From Nitrobacteraceae bacterium AZCC 1564 (GTDB taxonomy: Bacteria > Pseudomonadota > Alphaproteobacteria > Rhizobiales > Xanthobacteraceae): a stretch of 64,000 nt of DNA. The notes beneath the pieces are model-generated. The model was given only the letters and a program-made list of their open reading frames with translations, was not told the DNA's origin and did no database searches. The stretch spans positions 2,867,001-2,931,000 of the forward strand of contig JBAGRR010000001.1 of NCBI GenBank assembly GCA_036924835.1, read 5' to 3'. Shown in pieces: positions 27,718-37,349 of the stretch (positions are counted from its first letter, which is position 1; each line of letters begins with the position of its first letter). The position numbers and the translations under genes were made by a program.

Positions 27718-28947
27718 CTATCGCGCCGGGGCCGAAAGCGCGGTCATCGTATCTGACGCAAATTGCCGGGAGGCCGCGAGCGCGGCATCGCGAGCATCAA
27801 CTTTCTCGATCCATGATTGCGCCGGAGCGCGATCGGCGGCAGGAAGCTCCATCAAAGCGCGCTTCGCAGATTCAAGATCAGAATGCTCTGCCGCCGCCGC
27901 GGCACGTGCGATTACAGCGCCACTGCCGCTTGCAGCGACATCGGTTCTTTGGATGCGCACCAACTTCGCAGCACTTTGCCGCAAACGGTCGAACATCCCG
28001 GCCGGAGCCAGGCCAGCTTCCGGCTTAGGTGTCAGCTTCGGCAATAATGGCTGAAGCTCACGAAGCAATGCGCGTGACGATGGTACGCCTGTTGCCGCGA
28101 ATGTATCGAGAGGCTTGAGTGTATCGGCGTTGGTTGCAAGGGACTTTGCTGCAGTGAGGGCCGCAGCGTACGGCTCGCCCTGACGAACCAATGAATCAAG
28201 CAGGGTAGCCGCGGCCACTCGGCGCAACGCAGGATCTTCGGCCTGCGGCTGGGGCGCTGGTGCCGGCGCATTTGCAACTGCCGACAATGCAACGGTTGCC
28301 TGCTCAACTTTGTCGAGCCGCTGCTCGATCGACGCCACATCCGCCGACGGCGCCGCGTTATCGCGCTGTGCGGACTTTATATCGTCGACTGCTGCAACCG
28401 CCTTTTCGCTTTGACTGCGAGCCGAAGCAATGTCGCTTCTCAATGAGGCGATGGATTTTTCCAATGCATCGATGCGCGCCACCACAGCAGCATCAACGGA
28501 AGATGCGGCCGTCGTTGCTGCGTTCGACTCCACCTTTGCAACTCGTGCACCGAGTGCAGCAATGTCTGCCCTGGCGGATGCGTCATTCGCTGAGACCGGC
28601 GCAGAGGGCGCGGGCTGATTGACCGCGTTTTGCCATCCTCCGATGTACGCAGCACCGAGCACAAGCCCAGCGGCAAATGCACCCGTCGCGGCAGAGACGA
28701 GCAAAGTCACCAACAACAGGCGAGAACGCGTCGAGAATTTGCGTAGCGGCGCCTTGTTGGTGGCGTCACGATCTTCTGGCGTCGCCTGCTGAGATTGATC
28801 CGCATCCGATGCAGCCGCTTTCGCTTCGTCGGCAGGCCGAGGGCTTTCGGAAACATCCGAGGCGGTTAATTCGATGGTTGGCGGCGGTCGCTTGCGCGAG
28901 CCTCCCGCAGGCGGTGTGCCTGCATCGTCTTGTTTGCTATCATCCAT
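27718..28947 (-). CDS. Mitofilin (COG4223) family membrane protein
   Basis: 409 aa from the ATG at 28947 (MDDSKQDDAG); the frame extends upstream into hemD, but homologues start here. An acidic/Pro-rich N-terminal stretch of about 70 residues precedes one TM helix (LLLVTLLVSAATGAFAAGLV, about residues 75-97). A long coiled coil and a C-terminal helical domain like mitochondrial Mic60 follow. Alphaproteobacterial Mic60 relatives shape inner-membrane folds and outer-membrane contacts. Placement between hemD and hemY is conserved in the class. Confidence 0.85.
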   Translation of the reverse strand: MDDSKQDDAGTPPAGGSRKRPPPTIELTASDVSESPRPADEAKAAASDADQSQQATPEDRDATNKAPLRKFSTRSRLLLVTLLVSAATGAFAAGLVLGAAYIGGWQNAVNQPAPSAPVSANDASARADIAALGARVAKVESNAATTAASSVDAAVVARIDALEKSIASLRSDIASARSQSEKAVAAVDDIKSAQRDNAAPSADVASIEQRLDKVEQATVALSAVANAPAPAPQPQAEDPALRRVAAATLLDSLVRQGEPYAAALTAAKSLATNADTLKPLDTFAATGVPSSRALLRELQPLLPKLTPKPEAGLAPAGMFDRLRQSAAKLVRIQRTDVAASGSGAVIARAAAAAEHSDLESAKRALMELPAADRAPAQSWIEKVDARDAALAASRQFASDTMTALSAPAR

Positions 28948-28996
28948 CGAATTTGTACTCCTGTCGCCGAAACCTATCAGATTCGACGCAAATATC

Positions 28997-29740
28997 TTAC
29001 CGCAACGATGGTTGTATTGTCCTGGCGAGAGCGTCGATAACGGCGTCTTCATCGGGCATGCGCGCCACAATAATCTGTGTGGCGCCTGCCTCGCGCAGCA
29101 CTGCGGCAACGGCATCGGAGATGCAACATTGCGGCAAAGCCAAGGCCGAGATTTCAACGCCATCGGTTCGTGCCGCGTCGACAAACGCCCGCACCGTCCG
29201 ACGGGAATAATGCAGCACTGAATCGATCCCGCCGGAAGCAAAAGCCACCCTCACCTCCGGCAACAAATCCCGCACCGGAGTCATGCGATAAACTGTCTGG
29301 GTGGTGACCACAAAGCCGTGCACACCAAGGTCGGCTGAAAGATCACGCGCCCGATCCGCGCCTGCAAAATAACAAAGCGCGGCTCCTTTCTTTATTTCCC
29401 CTGTGGCAGCCGTCTTAACGATAAGTTTGCTTAGCGCCTCGGCATCTCCCTTCGCACTGAGGACGTTGCGAAATCCCGCTTGCCGCGCGGCTTCAGCCGT
29501 CTGGTCTCCCACCGCGAATGCAGGCAAGTCCACGAGGCGTTCCATAGTGGGATAATAGGCAAGGGCGCGGACCGCATTGGCGCTGGTCAGAATGATACCG
29601 TCACATGCGGCACCGTCGTCCTGGAATGCAACGGCTTCAAAACGGAGCATAGGCGACAACAGCGCATGATACCCCCGCGCATGCAGGGCGGCCGCCGTCC
29701 TCTGATTGTCGGGTGCGGGACGTGTTACGAGAACGGCCAT
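28997..29740 (-). CDS. hemD: Uroporphyrinogen-III synthase
   Basis: Cyclises hydroxymethylbilane to uroporphyrinogen III, the branch point to heme, siroheme and cobalamin. The 247-aa length is normal. Sequence conservation in HemD is low, but VLVTRPAPDNQRTAAALHAR at the N-terminus, ILTSANAVRAL, FAVGDQTAEAARQAGF and FASGGIDSVLHYSRR are typical. It is first in hemD-mitofilin-hemY. In many alphaproteobacteria hemC lies directly upstream, but here that place holds a palindrome array. Confidence 0.9.
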   Translation of the reverse strand: MAVLVTRPAPDNQRTAAALHARGYHALLSPMLRFEAVAFQDDGAACDGIILTSANAVRALAYYPTMERLVDLPAFAVGDQTAEAARQAGFRNVLSAKGDAEALSKLIVKTAATGEIKKGAALCYFAGADRARDLSADLGVHGFVVTTQTVYRMTPVRDLLPEVRVAFASGGIDSVLHYSRRTVRAFVDAARTDGVEISALALPQCCISDAVAAVLREAGATQIIVARMPDEDAVIDALARTIQPSLR

Positions 29741-29754
29741 AATGACTCCAGCGA

Positions 29755-29800
29755 GAAGCGGGTTTCAGTAAAGTGCTGAAGCGGGTTTCAGTAAAGTGCT
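29755..29800. repeat. Two tandem copies of a 23-bp unit upstream of hemD
   Basis: GAAGCGGGTTTCAGTAAAGT plus GCT occurs twice in a row at 29755-29777 and 29778-29800, beginning 14 bp upstream of the hemD start. The second copy runs into the CTAG end of the next palindrome. Confidence 0.9.
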
Positions 29801-29874
29801 AGTGTCCTGAATCCGAAGTTCGCCCCATGATGGAGCGCATCCCGTAGCGAACTCCGGATTCGAAAGGACACTAG
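29799..29874. repeat. CNNG-ended palindrome, type A (array element 1)
   Basis: 76 bp with CTAG at both ends. The arms are GTGTCCTGAATCCGAAGTTC and GAACTCCGGATTC then GGACAC. It opens an array of six palindromes that fills the hemD-tsaD gap. A 13-nt linker (CAAACCTATGATT) follows, identical to the one at 1071-1083. Confidence 0.9.
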
Positions 29875-29887
29875 CAAACCTATGATT

Positions 29888-29965
29888 CGAGTGTGGTTCA
29901 GGTTCAGAAGTTCGCTTGAAGGACGCGCGGAGAGAATGAAGCGCACTTCTGAGCCACCACACCAG
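29888..29965. repeat. CNNG-ended palindrome, type B (array element 2)
   Basis: 78 bp with ends CGAG and CCAG. The arms are GTGTGGTTCAGGTTCAGAAG and CTTCTGAGCCACCACAC, and the loop contains GGACGCGCGG as at 1084-1162. With element 1 it is close to the 995-1162 pair. Confidence 0.88.
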
Positions 29966-30069
29966 GCTTCAGCAATGCCACGCAAGGATGGCTTGCGCGA
30001 CAATTTCACGTTATGAACCTCAAGGACCATTTAAGGATCATGAACGGCTTATCATCCCTTTGGATGACG

Positions 30070-30146
30070 CTCGTGGTCCGATTTTAACATTCGCATCCCG
30101 TTTCGGCGGGCACCATCTGCGAATGTTAGAATCAAAGGACCACTAG
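30070..30146. repeat. CNNG-ended palindrome, type D (GTGGTCC arms, array element 3)
   Basis: 77 bp with ends CTCG and CTAG. The arms are GTGGTCC, GATTTTAACATTCGCA and TGCGAATGTTAGAATC, AAA, then GGACCAC. A 13-nt linker (CAAATATAAGTTT) follows. Confidence 0.88.
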
Positions 30147-30159
30147 CAAATATAAGTTT

Positions 30160-30234
30160 CTAGTGTCCCGTCTCCGAATAACCGACCCGTTTGCCGCGGG
30201 CTCGCACGGTTATTCGGAGACGAAAGGACACTAG
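30160..30234. repeat. CNNG-ended palindrome, type A with TCTCCGAAT core (array element 4)
   Basis: 75 bp with CTAG at both ends. The arms are GTGTCCCGTCTCCGAATAAC and the matching GTTATTCGGAGACG, AAA, then GGACAC. It is a relative of nested element 3038-3111 with the bulge on the other arm. A 13-nt linker (CAAATTCAAAATG) follows. Confidence 0.88.
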
Positions 30235-30247
30235 CAAATTCAAAATG

Positions 30248-30325
30248 CTAGTGTGGCTTTGTCTCGCAATTGCCGATATGAGACCAGCTGCAAGACAAGT
30301 CGGCAATTGCGAGACGCCACACGAG
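30248..30325. repeat. CNNG-ended palindrome, type B with TCGCAATTGC core (array element 5)
   Basis: 78 bp with ends CTAG and CGAG. The arms are GTGTGGC, TTTGTCTCGCAATTGCCGA and TCGGCAATTGCGAGAC, then GCCACAC. It shares its CGAG with element 6 and has no linker there. Confidence 0.88.
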
Positions 30326-30400
30326 TGGAGTTTTGGATTTGACATTCGCTTGACGAACTCGCAGTTGGGTGGATGGCGAATGTCAAATCCACTCCACTAG
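30322..30400. repeat. CNNG-ended palindrome, type C (GTGGAG arms, array element 6)
   Basis: 79 bp with ends CGAG and CTAG. The arms are GTGGAG, TTTTGGATTTGACATTCGC and GCGAATGTCAAATCC, then ACTCCAC. The loop contains GAACTCGC. It ends 73 bp before the tsaD start. Confidence 0.88.
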
Positions 30401-30473
30401 GTTGGCGACGGCTCCGAACGCCCCTAGCGATACGAGGGAAACGCCGGTTTGATCGCGAAGGCAAGGACTGAAA

Positions 30474-31565
30474 TTGACAAACGGCAAACCCACACTGGTG
30501 CTGGGAATCGAAACCACCTGCGATGAGACCGCGGCCGCGGTGGTGGAACGCCGTGGCGACGGCAGCGGCAGAATCCTGTCGAATGTGGTGCGCTCGCAGA
30601 TCGAGGAACACGCACCGTTTGGCGGCGTGGTCCCGGAAATTGCCGCGCGCGCCCATGTGGACATGCTCGATGGCATTATACGTACCGCCATGGCCGATGC
30701 CGGCACGAGATTCGACGCGCTGACAGGCGTCGCCGCCGCCGCTGGTCCCGGCCTGATCGGTGGAGTCATTGTTGGCCTCACGACGGCGAAAGCCATAGCT
30801 CTTGTCCACGGCACGCCGCTCATTGCCGTCAATCACCTGGAGGCACATGCGCTGACACCACGCCTGACGGTTCCCTTGCCGTTCCCCTATTGTCTATTCC
30901 TGGCTTCAGGCGGTCACACGCAGATCGTCGCCGTGCTCGGCGTCGGACAATATGTCCGCCTCGGTACCACAGTCGATGATGCCATCGGTGAGGCTTTCGA
31001 CAAGGTCGCAAAGATGCTCGATCTTCCCTATCCGGGAGGACCTCAGGTCGAGAAGCTTGCGGTGTATGGCGATCCCACGCGATTTCCTTTTCCCCGTCCG
31101 ATGGTCGGCCGGCCTGACGCGAACTTTTCTCTGTCTGGGTTGAAAACGGCTGTGCGCAACGAACTCGCGCGGCTGGATCCGATCGAGGCGCAGGATATCG
31201 CCGATCTCTGTGCGAGCTTTCAGGCGGCGGTACTCGATCTCACGGCGGATCGTATCCGCGTTGGCCTCAGATCATTTCAGGATCAATTCGGGCCACCGAG
31301 CGCCCTCGTCGCGGCGGGTGGCGTCGCCGCCAATGTCGCGATTCGTGGCGCCCTGCAAGCTATCGCAGACAGGGCGCAGACAACGTTGGTTGTACCGCCG
31401 CCCGCACTTTGCACCGACAATGGTGCAATGATCGCATGGGCCGGCGCGGAGCGTTTAGCGCTCGGTCTGCTTGACGACATGGACACCGCGCCCCGTGCGC
31501 GCTGGCGGCTGGACGAAAACACGCAGACACCGGCAAAGTTCACCAACACCCGCGCGCGGCATTGA
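30474..31565 (+). CDS. tsaD: tRNA N6-adenosine threonylcarbamoyltransferase
   Basis: Forms t6A37 on ANN-decoding tRNAs with TsaB and TsaE. 363 aa starting at the TTG at 30474, which directly precedes [18 protein letters not shown]; no ATG or GTG is placed well. The metal-binding histidines are in [12 protein letters not shown], and the nucleotide loops GGHTQIVAV and [11 protein letters not shown] are intact. An 'AAGG' upstream is a modest ribosome site. It leads tsaD-gpsA-EVE-methyltransferase. The six-palindrome array lies between it and divergent hemD. Confidence 0.95.
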   Translation: MTNGKPTLVLGIETTCDETAAAVVERRGDGSGRILSNVVRSQIEEHAPFGGVVPEIAARAHVDMLDGIIRTAMADAGTRFDALTGVAAAAGPGLIGGVIVGLTTAKAIALVHGTPLIAVNHLEAHALTPRLTVPLPFPYCLFLASGGHTQIVAVLGVGQYVRLGTTVDDAIGEAFDKVAKMLDLPYPGGPQVEKLAVYGDPTRFPFPRPMVGRPDANFSLSGLKTAVRNELARLDPIEAQDIADLCASFQAAVLDLTADRIRVGLRSFQDQFGPPSALVAAGGVAANVAIRGALQAIADRAQTTLVVPPPALCTDNGAMIAWAGAERLALGLLDDMDTAPRARWRLDENTQTPAKFTNTRARH

Positions 31566-31579
31566 TCACCGGGATTGTC

Positions 31580-32560
31580 ATGCCTTCTTACCAAAACATT
31601 TCGGTGATCGGTGCTGGCGCCTGGGGCACGGCGCTCGCAAACGCTGCAGCACGCGCCGGACGCAGCGTCACTCTTTACGCACGCGATCCTGCTGCAGCCG
31701 ACGCGATCTCACGTACGCGAGAAAATCCACGGCTCCCGAATATACGACTGGCAGCATCTGTCGTCGTAACGAGCGATCTTAAACAGGCCGGCGCAGCCGA
31801 CGCGCTTTTGCTTGTCATACCAGCCCAAAGCCTGCGTGAGGCAGCGACATCGCTTGCGCCACACCTCGCAAAAAATATTCCAGCAATTGTTTGCGCCAAG
31901 GGCATCGAACGCGGCACGCATCAGTTCATGACCGACATCGTTGCAAAGGTTTTGCCACAGGCTGTGCCTGCGATTCTGTCCGGACCAAGTTTCGATGTCG
32001 ACGTCGCGCGCGGTCTGCCGACCGCCGTGACTCTTGCCGCCAGCGATGAAGCAATTGCCACCGCACTCGTTCACGCGCTTGGTTCGGATACCTTCCGGCC
32101 GTACCACAGCACGGACGTCCGCGGTGTCGAAATCGGCGGCGCGGCCAAGAATGTTCTGGCGATTGCGGCCGGCGTCGTGGTGGGCAGGCAGCTCGGCGCC
32201 TCCGCACAGGCCGCACTGACGACACGCGGTTTCGCTGAGCTGATGCGCCTTGGACGCGCTTGCGGTGCACGGCCAGAGACGATCTCGGGCCTTTCTGGAT
32301 TGGGCGATCTGCTTCTCACGTGTTCGAGCCCGCAATCGCGCAATTTTTCCTATGGTGTCGCGCTTGGGCGCGGCGAAACCCCGCCGCAAGGCAAGCTGGC
32401 CGAAGGTGAATTTACCGCGCCGGTACTCGTTGAACTGGCGCGGCAAAAAAATGTCGAGATGCCAATCGCGAGCGCAGTGGCGGCCGTACTTAGCGGCGCA
32501 CTAACGATCAACGAAGCGATCGAGATGTTGCTGACGCGGCCATTCAAGGGTGAAGGATAA
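31580..32560 (+). CDS. gpsA: NAD(P)-dependent glycerol-3-phosphate dehydrogenase
   Basis: Reduces dihydroxyacetone phosphate to sn-glycerol 3-phosphate for phospholipid synthesis. 326 aa from ATG 31580, 14 nt after tsaD; a TTG at 31562 is unlikely. The Rossmann motif [15 protein letters not shown], the [11 protein letters not shown] loop, [15 protein letters not shown] and the catalytic Lys in [15 protein letters not shown] are all present. Tight spacing to tsaD and EVE suggests one transcript. Confidence 0.96.
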   Translation: MPSYQNISVIGAGAWGTALANAAARAGRSVTLYARDPAAADAISRTRENPRLPNIRLAASVVVTSDLKQAGAADALLLVIPAQSLREAATSLAPHLAKNIPAIVCAKGIERGTHQFMTDIVAKVLPQAVPAILSGPSFDVDVARGLPTAVTLAASDEAIATALVHALGSDTFRPYHSTDVRGVEIGGAAKNVLAIAAGVVVGRQLGASAQAALTTRGFAELMRLGRACGARPETISGLSGLGDLLLTCSSPQSRNFSYGVALGRGETPPQGKLAEGEFTAPVLVELARQKNVEMPIASAVAAVLSGALTINEAIEMLLTRPFKGEG

Positions 32561-32574
32561 GGAGAACAGGAGCA

Positions 32575-32988
32575 ATGGCATACTGGCTGGTGAAATCCGA
32601 ACCTTCGGTCTGGTCATGGGATCAGCAGGTCGCGAAGGGCGCTAAAGGCGAAGCCTGGACCGGCGTGCGCAATCACACCGCAAAGCTCAACTTGATGAAG
32701 ATGAAGAAAGGCGATCGGGCCTTCTTCTATCACTCCAACGAGGGCAAGGAGATCGTCGGCATCGTGGAGGTCATCCGCGAGCATTATCCTGATCCCACCG
32801 ACAAAACCGGCAAGTTCGTGTGCGTCGACATTGCCGCCGACAAGCCGCTGAAAACCCCCGTCACGCTCGTCGCAGCCAAGGCTGAGAAGAAGCTCGCGGA
32901 CATGGAGCTCCTGAAGTTGTCACGCCTATCGGTTCAAAGCGTAAAGCCGGACGAGTGGAAGCTAATTTGCAAGATGGGTGGACTTTGA
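32575..32988 (+). CDS. EVE domain-containing protein
   Basis: A single EVE (PUA-like) domain of 137 aa: MAYWLVKSEPSVWSWDQQ at the start, WTGVRNHTAKLNLMKMKKGD, then AFFYHSNEGKEIVGIVEV. EVE domains bind modified bases in RNA or DNA. A place after tsaD, a tRNA-modification gene, is conserved in alphaproteobacteria and hints at an RNA role. A ribosome site AAGGAGAACAGGAGC lies just upstream. It may overlap the methyltransferase start by 11 nt. Confidence 0.92.
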   Translation: MAYWLVKSEPSVWSWDQQVAKGAKGEAWTGVRNHTAKLNLMKMKKGDRAFFYHSNEGKEIVGIVEVIREHYPDPTDKTGKFVCVDIAADKPLKTPVTLVAAKAEKKLADMELLKLSRLSVQSVKPDEWKLICKMGGL

Positions 32989-33697
32989 TCCGTTCGGACT
33001 GAAAGCAACGTTGAGGCACGTTGTGGAATATAGCGAATCGCTCACACATACCATCACCGACAAGGACGCATTTATCCGCGCCAACACCCGGCTTCGCCCA
33101 GTCCCACTGGCACCTGAAATCTCGCTCTACGTGGCGGATGAAGCCGTGCCGCTCTGGCATAAGACCGAGGAAGAAATCGGCGAGGCCGGACTGCCGCCGC
33201 CGTTTTGGGCGTTTGCTTGGGCCGGCGGCCAGGCGCTTGCCCGGCATATCCTGGACCATCCGGCACTCGTTCGCGGCAAGACGATTCTGGATCTTGCCAG
33301 CGGCTCCGGACTTGTCGGAATTGCCGCGATGAAGGCTCGAGCGGCGGCGGTGACCGTTGCGGATATCGATACCTTCGCGTGTGCAGCCGCGAAGCTCAAC
33401 GCAGCACACAACCACGTTCACTTATCCGTCACGGAAGACGACCTGCTTCTCGGGGTAAGTTTACTCTCTTGGGATATCATCCTTGCGGGGGATATCTTTT
33501 ACGAACGCGATACCGCGCAGCGCGCATTCGATTTTTTACAGCGGCACGCCGCAAAGGGCGCTACGGTACTGATCGGCGATCCGGGGCGCAGCTATCTGCC
33601 CCGCGACAAATTGCGCCGTATTGCCGACTACAGTGTACCTGTCACCCGTGACCTTGAGGATGCCGATATCAAGGAGACTGCGGTGTGGACGCTTTGA
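32978..33697 (+). CDS. Class I SAM-dependent methyltransferase (ETFB-KMT / nicotinamide methyltransferase-like)
   Basis: 239 aa if translation starts at GTG 32978, overlapping the EVE gene. A later GTG (33023, VEYSESLTH) is possible. SAM motif I is ILDLASGSGLVGIAA, and DIILAGDIFYERD is the post-II motif typical of the lysine methyltransferase family that includes ETFB-KMT. The N-terminal PLWHKTEEEIGEAGLPPPFW is a family hallmark. The protein substrate is unknown but could be ETF or a ribosomal protein. It ends the tsaD operon. Confidence 0.87.
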   Translation: MDFDPFGLKATLRHVVEYSESLTHTITDKDAFIRANTRLRPVPLAPEISLYVADEAVPLWHKTEEEIGEAGLPPPFWAFAWAGGQALARHILDHPALVRGKTILDLASGSGLVGIAAMKARAAAVTVADIDTFACAAAKLNAAHNHVHLSVTEDDLLLGVSLLSWDIILAGDIFYERDTAQRAFDFLQRHAAKGATVLIGDPGRSYLPRDKLRRIADYSVPVTRDLEDADIKETAVWTL

Positions 33698-33853
33698 AAG
33701 AGGCGCTTCAAATGCTGTGCCCCGTCGGGCACCCCCAGCCTTACCAAAGTGCTATATTTGGCGGCTTGTCGCTTGGCCCGATGACAGCATAATAGAGCGA
33801 AACAGAAGTAGATGGATTGTGGGCGTTTACGCGCCTGGCGTTGGGAGGAAACC

Positions 33854-35806
33854 ATGTCCGACAAGATTTACGATGTGTCCGCGGATTGGGCGAAGCGTGC
33901 CTACATCGATGACGCTAAGTATCGCGAGATGTATGCGCGCTCGATCAAGGACCCGAGCGGCTTCTGGGGCGAGGAAGCGGCCAAGCGAGTTCACTGGATT
34001 CATCCCTTCAGCAAGGTCGACAACGTTTCCTTCGAACCCGGCAACATCTCCATCAAGTGGTTCGAAGATGGCGTTCTGAACGCGGCGTATAACTGCATCG
34101 ACCGCCATCTTGCGAAGCGTGGCGATCAGGTCGCGATCATCTGGGAAGGCGACGATCCGTCCGACTCGAAAAAGATCACCTATCGCGAGCTGCACGATGA
34201 AGTGTGCAAGATGGCGAACATCCTGCGATTGCGGAATGTCGCCAAGGGCGATCGCGTCACCATTTACATGCCGATGATTCCGGAAGCGGCCTACGCCATG
34301 CTCGCCTGCGCGCGGATCGGCGCGATTCATTCGGTGGTGTTCGGCGGATTCTCTCCCGATAGCCTTGCTCAGCGCATTATCGACTGCAAATCGAAAGTCA
34401 TCATCACCGCCGACGAGGGCGTGCGTGGCGGCAGAAAGATTCCGCTCAAGGCCAATGTCGATGCGGCCATCGCCAAGGTCGGCGACGTCGACCATGTGAT
34501 TGTCGTGCGCCGCACCGGCGGCAAGGTCGACATGAATCCGGTTCGCGACGTCTGGTATCACGAAGCGGCCGACATGGTGACCACCGACTGCCCCGTGGAG
34601 CATATGAACGCGGAAGATCCGTTGTTCATTCTCTACACCTCGGGCTCGACCGGCCAACCGAAAGGTGTGCTCCACACCACTGGCGGTTACCTGGTGTTTG
34701 CAGCGATGACCCACCAATACGTGTTCGACTATCACGACGGCGATATCTATTGGTGCACCGCGGACGTCGGCTGGGTCACGGGCCACAGCTACATTCTTTA
34801 CGGGCCGCTCGCCAACGGCGCGACCACGCTGATGTTTGAAGGTGTGCCGAACTATCCGGACAATTCGCGATTCTGGCAGGTCATCGACAAGCACAAGGTC
34901 AACACATTCTACACTGCACCCACCGCAATCCGCGCGCTGATGCAGTCGGGCGACGAACCGGTGAAGAAGACATCGCGGGCGAGCCTTCGCTTGCTGGGTT
35001 CGGTCGGCGAGCCAATCAATCCGGAAGCATGGGAATGGTATTATCGCGTGGTCGGTGACAACCGCTGCCCGATTGTCGACACGTGGTGGCAGACCGAAAC
35101 CGGCGGCATTCTCATCACACCGCTGCCGGGCGCGACGAAGCTCAAGCCTGGCTCAGCGACCCGGCCCTTCTTCGGCGTCGTTCCCGAGATCGTGGATGCC
35201 GACGGCAAGGTCCTCGAAGGCGAAGCACAGGGCAATCTGTGTCTTGCACGATCATGGCCCGGTCAGATGCGCACGGTTTATGGCGATCACGCCCGCTTCG
35301 AGCAGACTTACTTCTCGACCTACAAAGGCAAGTACTTCACCGGCGACGGCTGCCGGCGCGATGCGGACGGCTATTACTGGATCACCGGCCGCGTTGACGA
35401 CGTAATCAATGTCTCCGGTCACCGCATGGGCACCGCAGAAGTTGAAAGCTCGCTCGTGGCGCACGAAAGCGTATCGGAAGCCGCCGTCGTCGGTTATCCG
35501 CACGACATCAAAGGCCAAGGCATCTACGCCTATGTGACACTGATGAAGGGTGTCGAGCCCAGCGAAGCACTGCGCAAGGAATTGGTCGCGTGGGTGCGCA
35601 AGGATATCGGCCCGATCGCCTCGCCAGACCTGATCCAGTTCGCGCCGGGCCTGCCGAAGACGCGTTCCGGCAAGATCATGCGCCGCATCCTGCGCAAGAT
35701 TGCCGAAGATGAGCCCTCAAGCCTCGGTGACACCTCGACCCTGGCCGATCCCGCCGTGGTCCAAGATCTCGTCAGCAATCGGCAGAACAAGAAAGCCAAC
35801 GCTTAA
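33854..35806 (+). CDS. acsA: Acetyl-CoA synthetase (AMP-forming)
   Basis: Activates acetate to acetyl-CoA via acetyl-AMP. 650 aa from ATG 33854, which follows a strong GGGAGGAAACC. Adenylate-forming motifs are visible: [15 protein letters not shown] (P-loop), [10 protein letters not shown] and [20 protein letters not shown]. The C-terminal [10 protein letters not shown] holds the acetylation-regulated catalytic Lys. The length is canonical. It has its own terminator and probably its own promoter in the 156-bp gap upstream. Confidence 0.97.
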   Translation: MSDKIYDVSADWAKRAYIDDAKYREMYARSIKDPSGFWGEEAAKRVHWIHPFSKVDNVSFEPGNISIKWFEDGVLNAAYNCIDRHLAKRGDQVAIIWEGDDPSDSKKITYRELHDEVCKMANILRLRNVAKGDRVTIYMPMIPEAAYAMLACARIGAIHSVVFGGFSPDSLAQRIIDCKSKVIITADEGVRGGRKIPLKANVDAAIAKVGDVDHVIVVRRTGGKVDMNPVRDVWYHEAADMVTTDCPVEHMNAEDPLFILYTSGSTGQPKGVLHTTGGYLVFAAMTHQYVFDYHDGDIYWCTADVGWVTGHSYILYGPLANGATTLMFEGVPNYPDNSRFWQVIDKHKVNTFYTAPTAIRALMQSGDEPVKKTSRASLRLLGSVGEPINPEAWEWYYRVVGDNRCPIVDTWWQTETGGILITPLPGATKLKPGSATRPFFGVVPEIVDADGKVLEGEAQGNLCLARSWPGQMRTVYGDHARFEQTYFSTYKGKYFTGDGCRRDADGYYWITGRVDDVINVSGHRMGTAEVESSLVAHESVSEAAVVGYPHDIKGQGIYAYVTLMKGVEPSEALRKELVAWVRKDIGPIASPDLIQFAPGLPKTRSGKIMRRILRKIAEDEPSSLGDTSTLADPAVVQDLVSNRQNKKANA

Positions 35807-35812
35807 GGCGAG

Positions 35813-35829
35813 CTAGTGTCCCGAACTAG
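35813..35829. repeat. Truncated palindrome end after acsA
   Basis: CTAGTGTCCCGAACTAG is the first 13 bp of a type A palindrome end followed by a second CTAG. The rest of the element is missing. It looks like a deletion relic. Confidence 0.5.
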
Positions 35830-35849
35830 CGATAACGGGACTGCGTTGT

Positions 35850-35878
35850 GGCCGGGCTTGTCCCGGCCATTTACTTTT
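35850..35878 (+). terminator. Rho-independent terminator after acsA
   Basis: GGCCGGG-CTTGT-CCCGGCC, then ATTTACTTTT. It closely resembles the typA terminator. Confidence 0.8.
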
Positions 35879-35937
35879 GGGCTGAAGGCATCTCCGGCGT
35901 GCATTCAAGCACGAATGTCGACGCCACCCATTCGTGA

Positions 35938-35952
35938 TATGATCAAATCATA
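35938..35952. promoter_or_regulatory. Candidate operator upstream of the kelch gene
   Basis: A perfect 6-bp inverted repeat with a 3-nt spacer, TATGAT-CAA-ATCATA, 19 nt before the start codon. It could bind a dimeric regulator or overlap a promoter. No other evidence supports it. Confidence 0.35.
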
Positions 35953-35971
35953 CTGGTGATAGAGGACTGCC

Positions 35972-37096
35972 ATGGATCGCAGAACGTTCATTGCCGGAGC
36001 GGCGCTGGCATTTGGTGTCACATCTATCCGAGCCCAACATGCGCAGCATCAGCAGGCGCCGCTGTCACAAGCGACGCCTTCCGCCGATCCATTTGCCAAT
36101 CTGCGAAGCGGCGCGCCGCATCACATCACGCCGGACGAACAGGCCCAACGCGTCACTGACAGCCCGGCGCCGCTAGGTGAGCCGGGAAAATGGGTGACCC
36201 GCGCGGCCCTGCCCCTTCCTCGCAGCGAGATGGCATGGGCCACCGCTTGGGCAGGCCGCGTTCACATCGTCGGGGGCTATGGCGAAGGACGCGTCGATCG
36301 CGCCTACCATCACATCTACGACCCGTCCGCCGATCAGTGGCTCAATGGTGCGCCATTGCCGCGTGGTGCAAACCATGTCGCGGTGGCGGCGGACGCCGGC
36401 CGCGTGTATGCGCTTGGCGGCTTCATCGAACAGAACCGCAATCCCGACCACAATGCTTACGCTTACGACGTGGCCAGCAACCGGTGGGATAAGATCGCGC
36501 CACTTCCTCGCCCACGCGGCGCTGGCGCAGCGGTCGCGCTGAACGGCCGCATTCATCTGATCGGCGGCGCGTCTGAACCCACAATGGAGCGCGCCAGTGT
36601 CGGCTGGCACGAAATCTATGATCCTCAGGCTGACAGGTGGACGACGCTCAAGGCGCTACCGGGTGCGCGGGACCATGTCGGCTGCGTTGCATACAACGGC
36701 GTGATCCATATCGTCGGCGGCCGCTTCAACACCTTTGAATACAACACCGATCTGCATCACGTGTATCTACCGGAGCGCGACACCTGGGAAACGCGAGCTC
36801 CGCTACCGACCACGCGCTCCGGCCACGGCCTTGTGGTTTATCGCGACAGATTGTTTGCGATGGGCGGCGAGGCGGGCATCGTCCGCAACGGTCAGATCAC
36901 TCAAGGCAAGGTGTTCGGTCAGATGGAAAGCTACGATCCCGCAACGGACACATGGCAAAGCCATGCGCCGATGCCAACGCCCCGTCACGCCGTCGGCGCG
37001 GCGGCGATCGGCGACTGGATCTATGTCGCGGGCGGTGGGGCGGTGACCGGCGGCGCTGTGCAGTCCGCCGTACACGAGGCGTTCACGATCGCTTGA
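35972..37096 (+). CDS. Exported kelch-repeat protein
   Basis: 374 aa. The start ATG 35972 follows AGAGGACTGCC. MDRRTFIAGAALAFGV is a Tat-like signal. From residue about 70 there are roughly six kelch repeats with the GG and Y/W pattern (VHIVGGYGEG, VYALGGFIEQ, IHLIGGASE, IHIVGGRF, LFAMGGEAG, IYVAGGG), enough for a beta-propeller. Catalytic residues of galactose oxidase are not evident, so it may be a binding or sialate-type propeller. It is transcribed alone. The function is unknown. Confidence 0.85.
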   Translation: MDRRTFIAGAALAFGVTSIRAQHAQHQQAPLSQATPSADPFANLRSGAPHHITPDEQAQRVTDSPAPLGEPGKWVTRAALPLPRSEMAWATAWAGRVHIVGGYGEGRVDRAYHHIYDPSADQWLNGAPLPRGANHVAVAADAGRVYALGGFIEQNRNPDHNAYAYDVASNRWDKIAPLPRPRGAGAAVALNGRIHLIGGASEPTMERASVGWHEIYDPQADRWTTLKALPGARDHVGCVAYNGVIHIVGGRFNTFEYNTDLHHVYLPERDTWETRAPLPTTRSGHGLVVYRDRLFAMGGEAGIVRNGQITQGKVFGQMESYDPATDTWQSHAPMPTPRHAVGAAAIGDWIYVAGGGAVTGGAVQSAVHEAFTIA

Positions 37097-37349
37097 CTGC
37101 TTGCCTACCAAGGCGGGGCTCACGCAAATGTCAGCACCCGAGACAGCTTTTGCAGGCATTCGCTGGTCGGTGTTGTTTTCTGGTCATTTACTTTGCCCCT
37201 GTATTTTTCTCTTTATGCCCGCGCCCTGCGCTGCCTTGCGCGCTGGGAAGGCCCTATGTTGAACCTCTTCTTCCACAGTGGCGGCTAAGAAAATTCAGTG
37301 ACAGTTCCGATCATCCTGCCGGGATGCGCGGAGTGCATCGGGGGTTAGA

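Noticed and set aside
29799..30400. CRISPR-like array
   Set aside because: Units are palindromes of different sequence with short constant linkers. There are no direct repeats with unique 30-40 bp spacers and no cas genes.
30240..30848. Leftward frame across the palindrome array and tsaD, considered as a hemC remnant
   Set aside because: It shows no HemC motifs and overlaps the conserved tsaD start.
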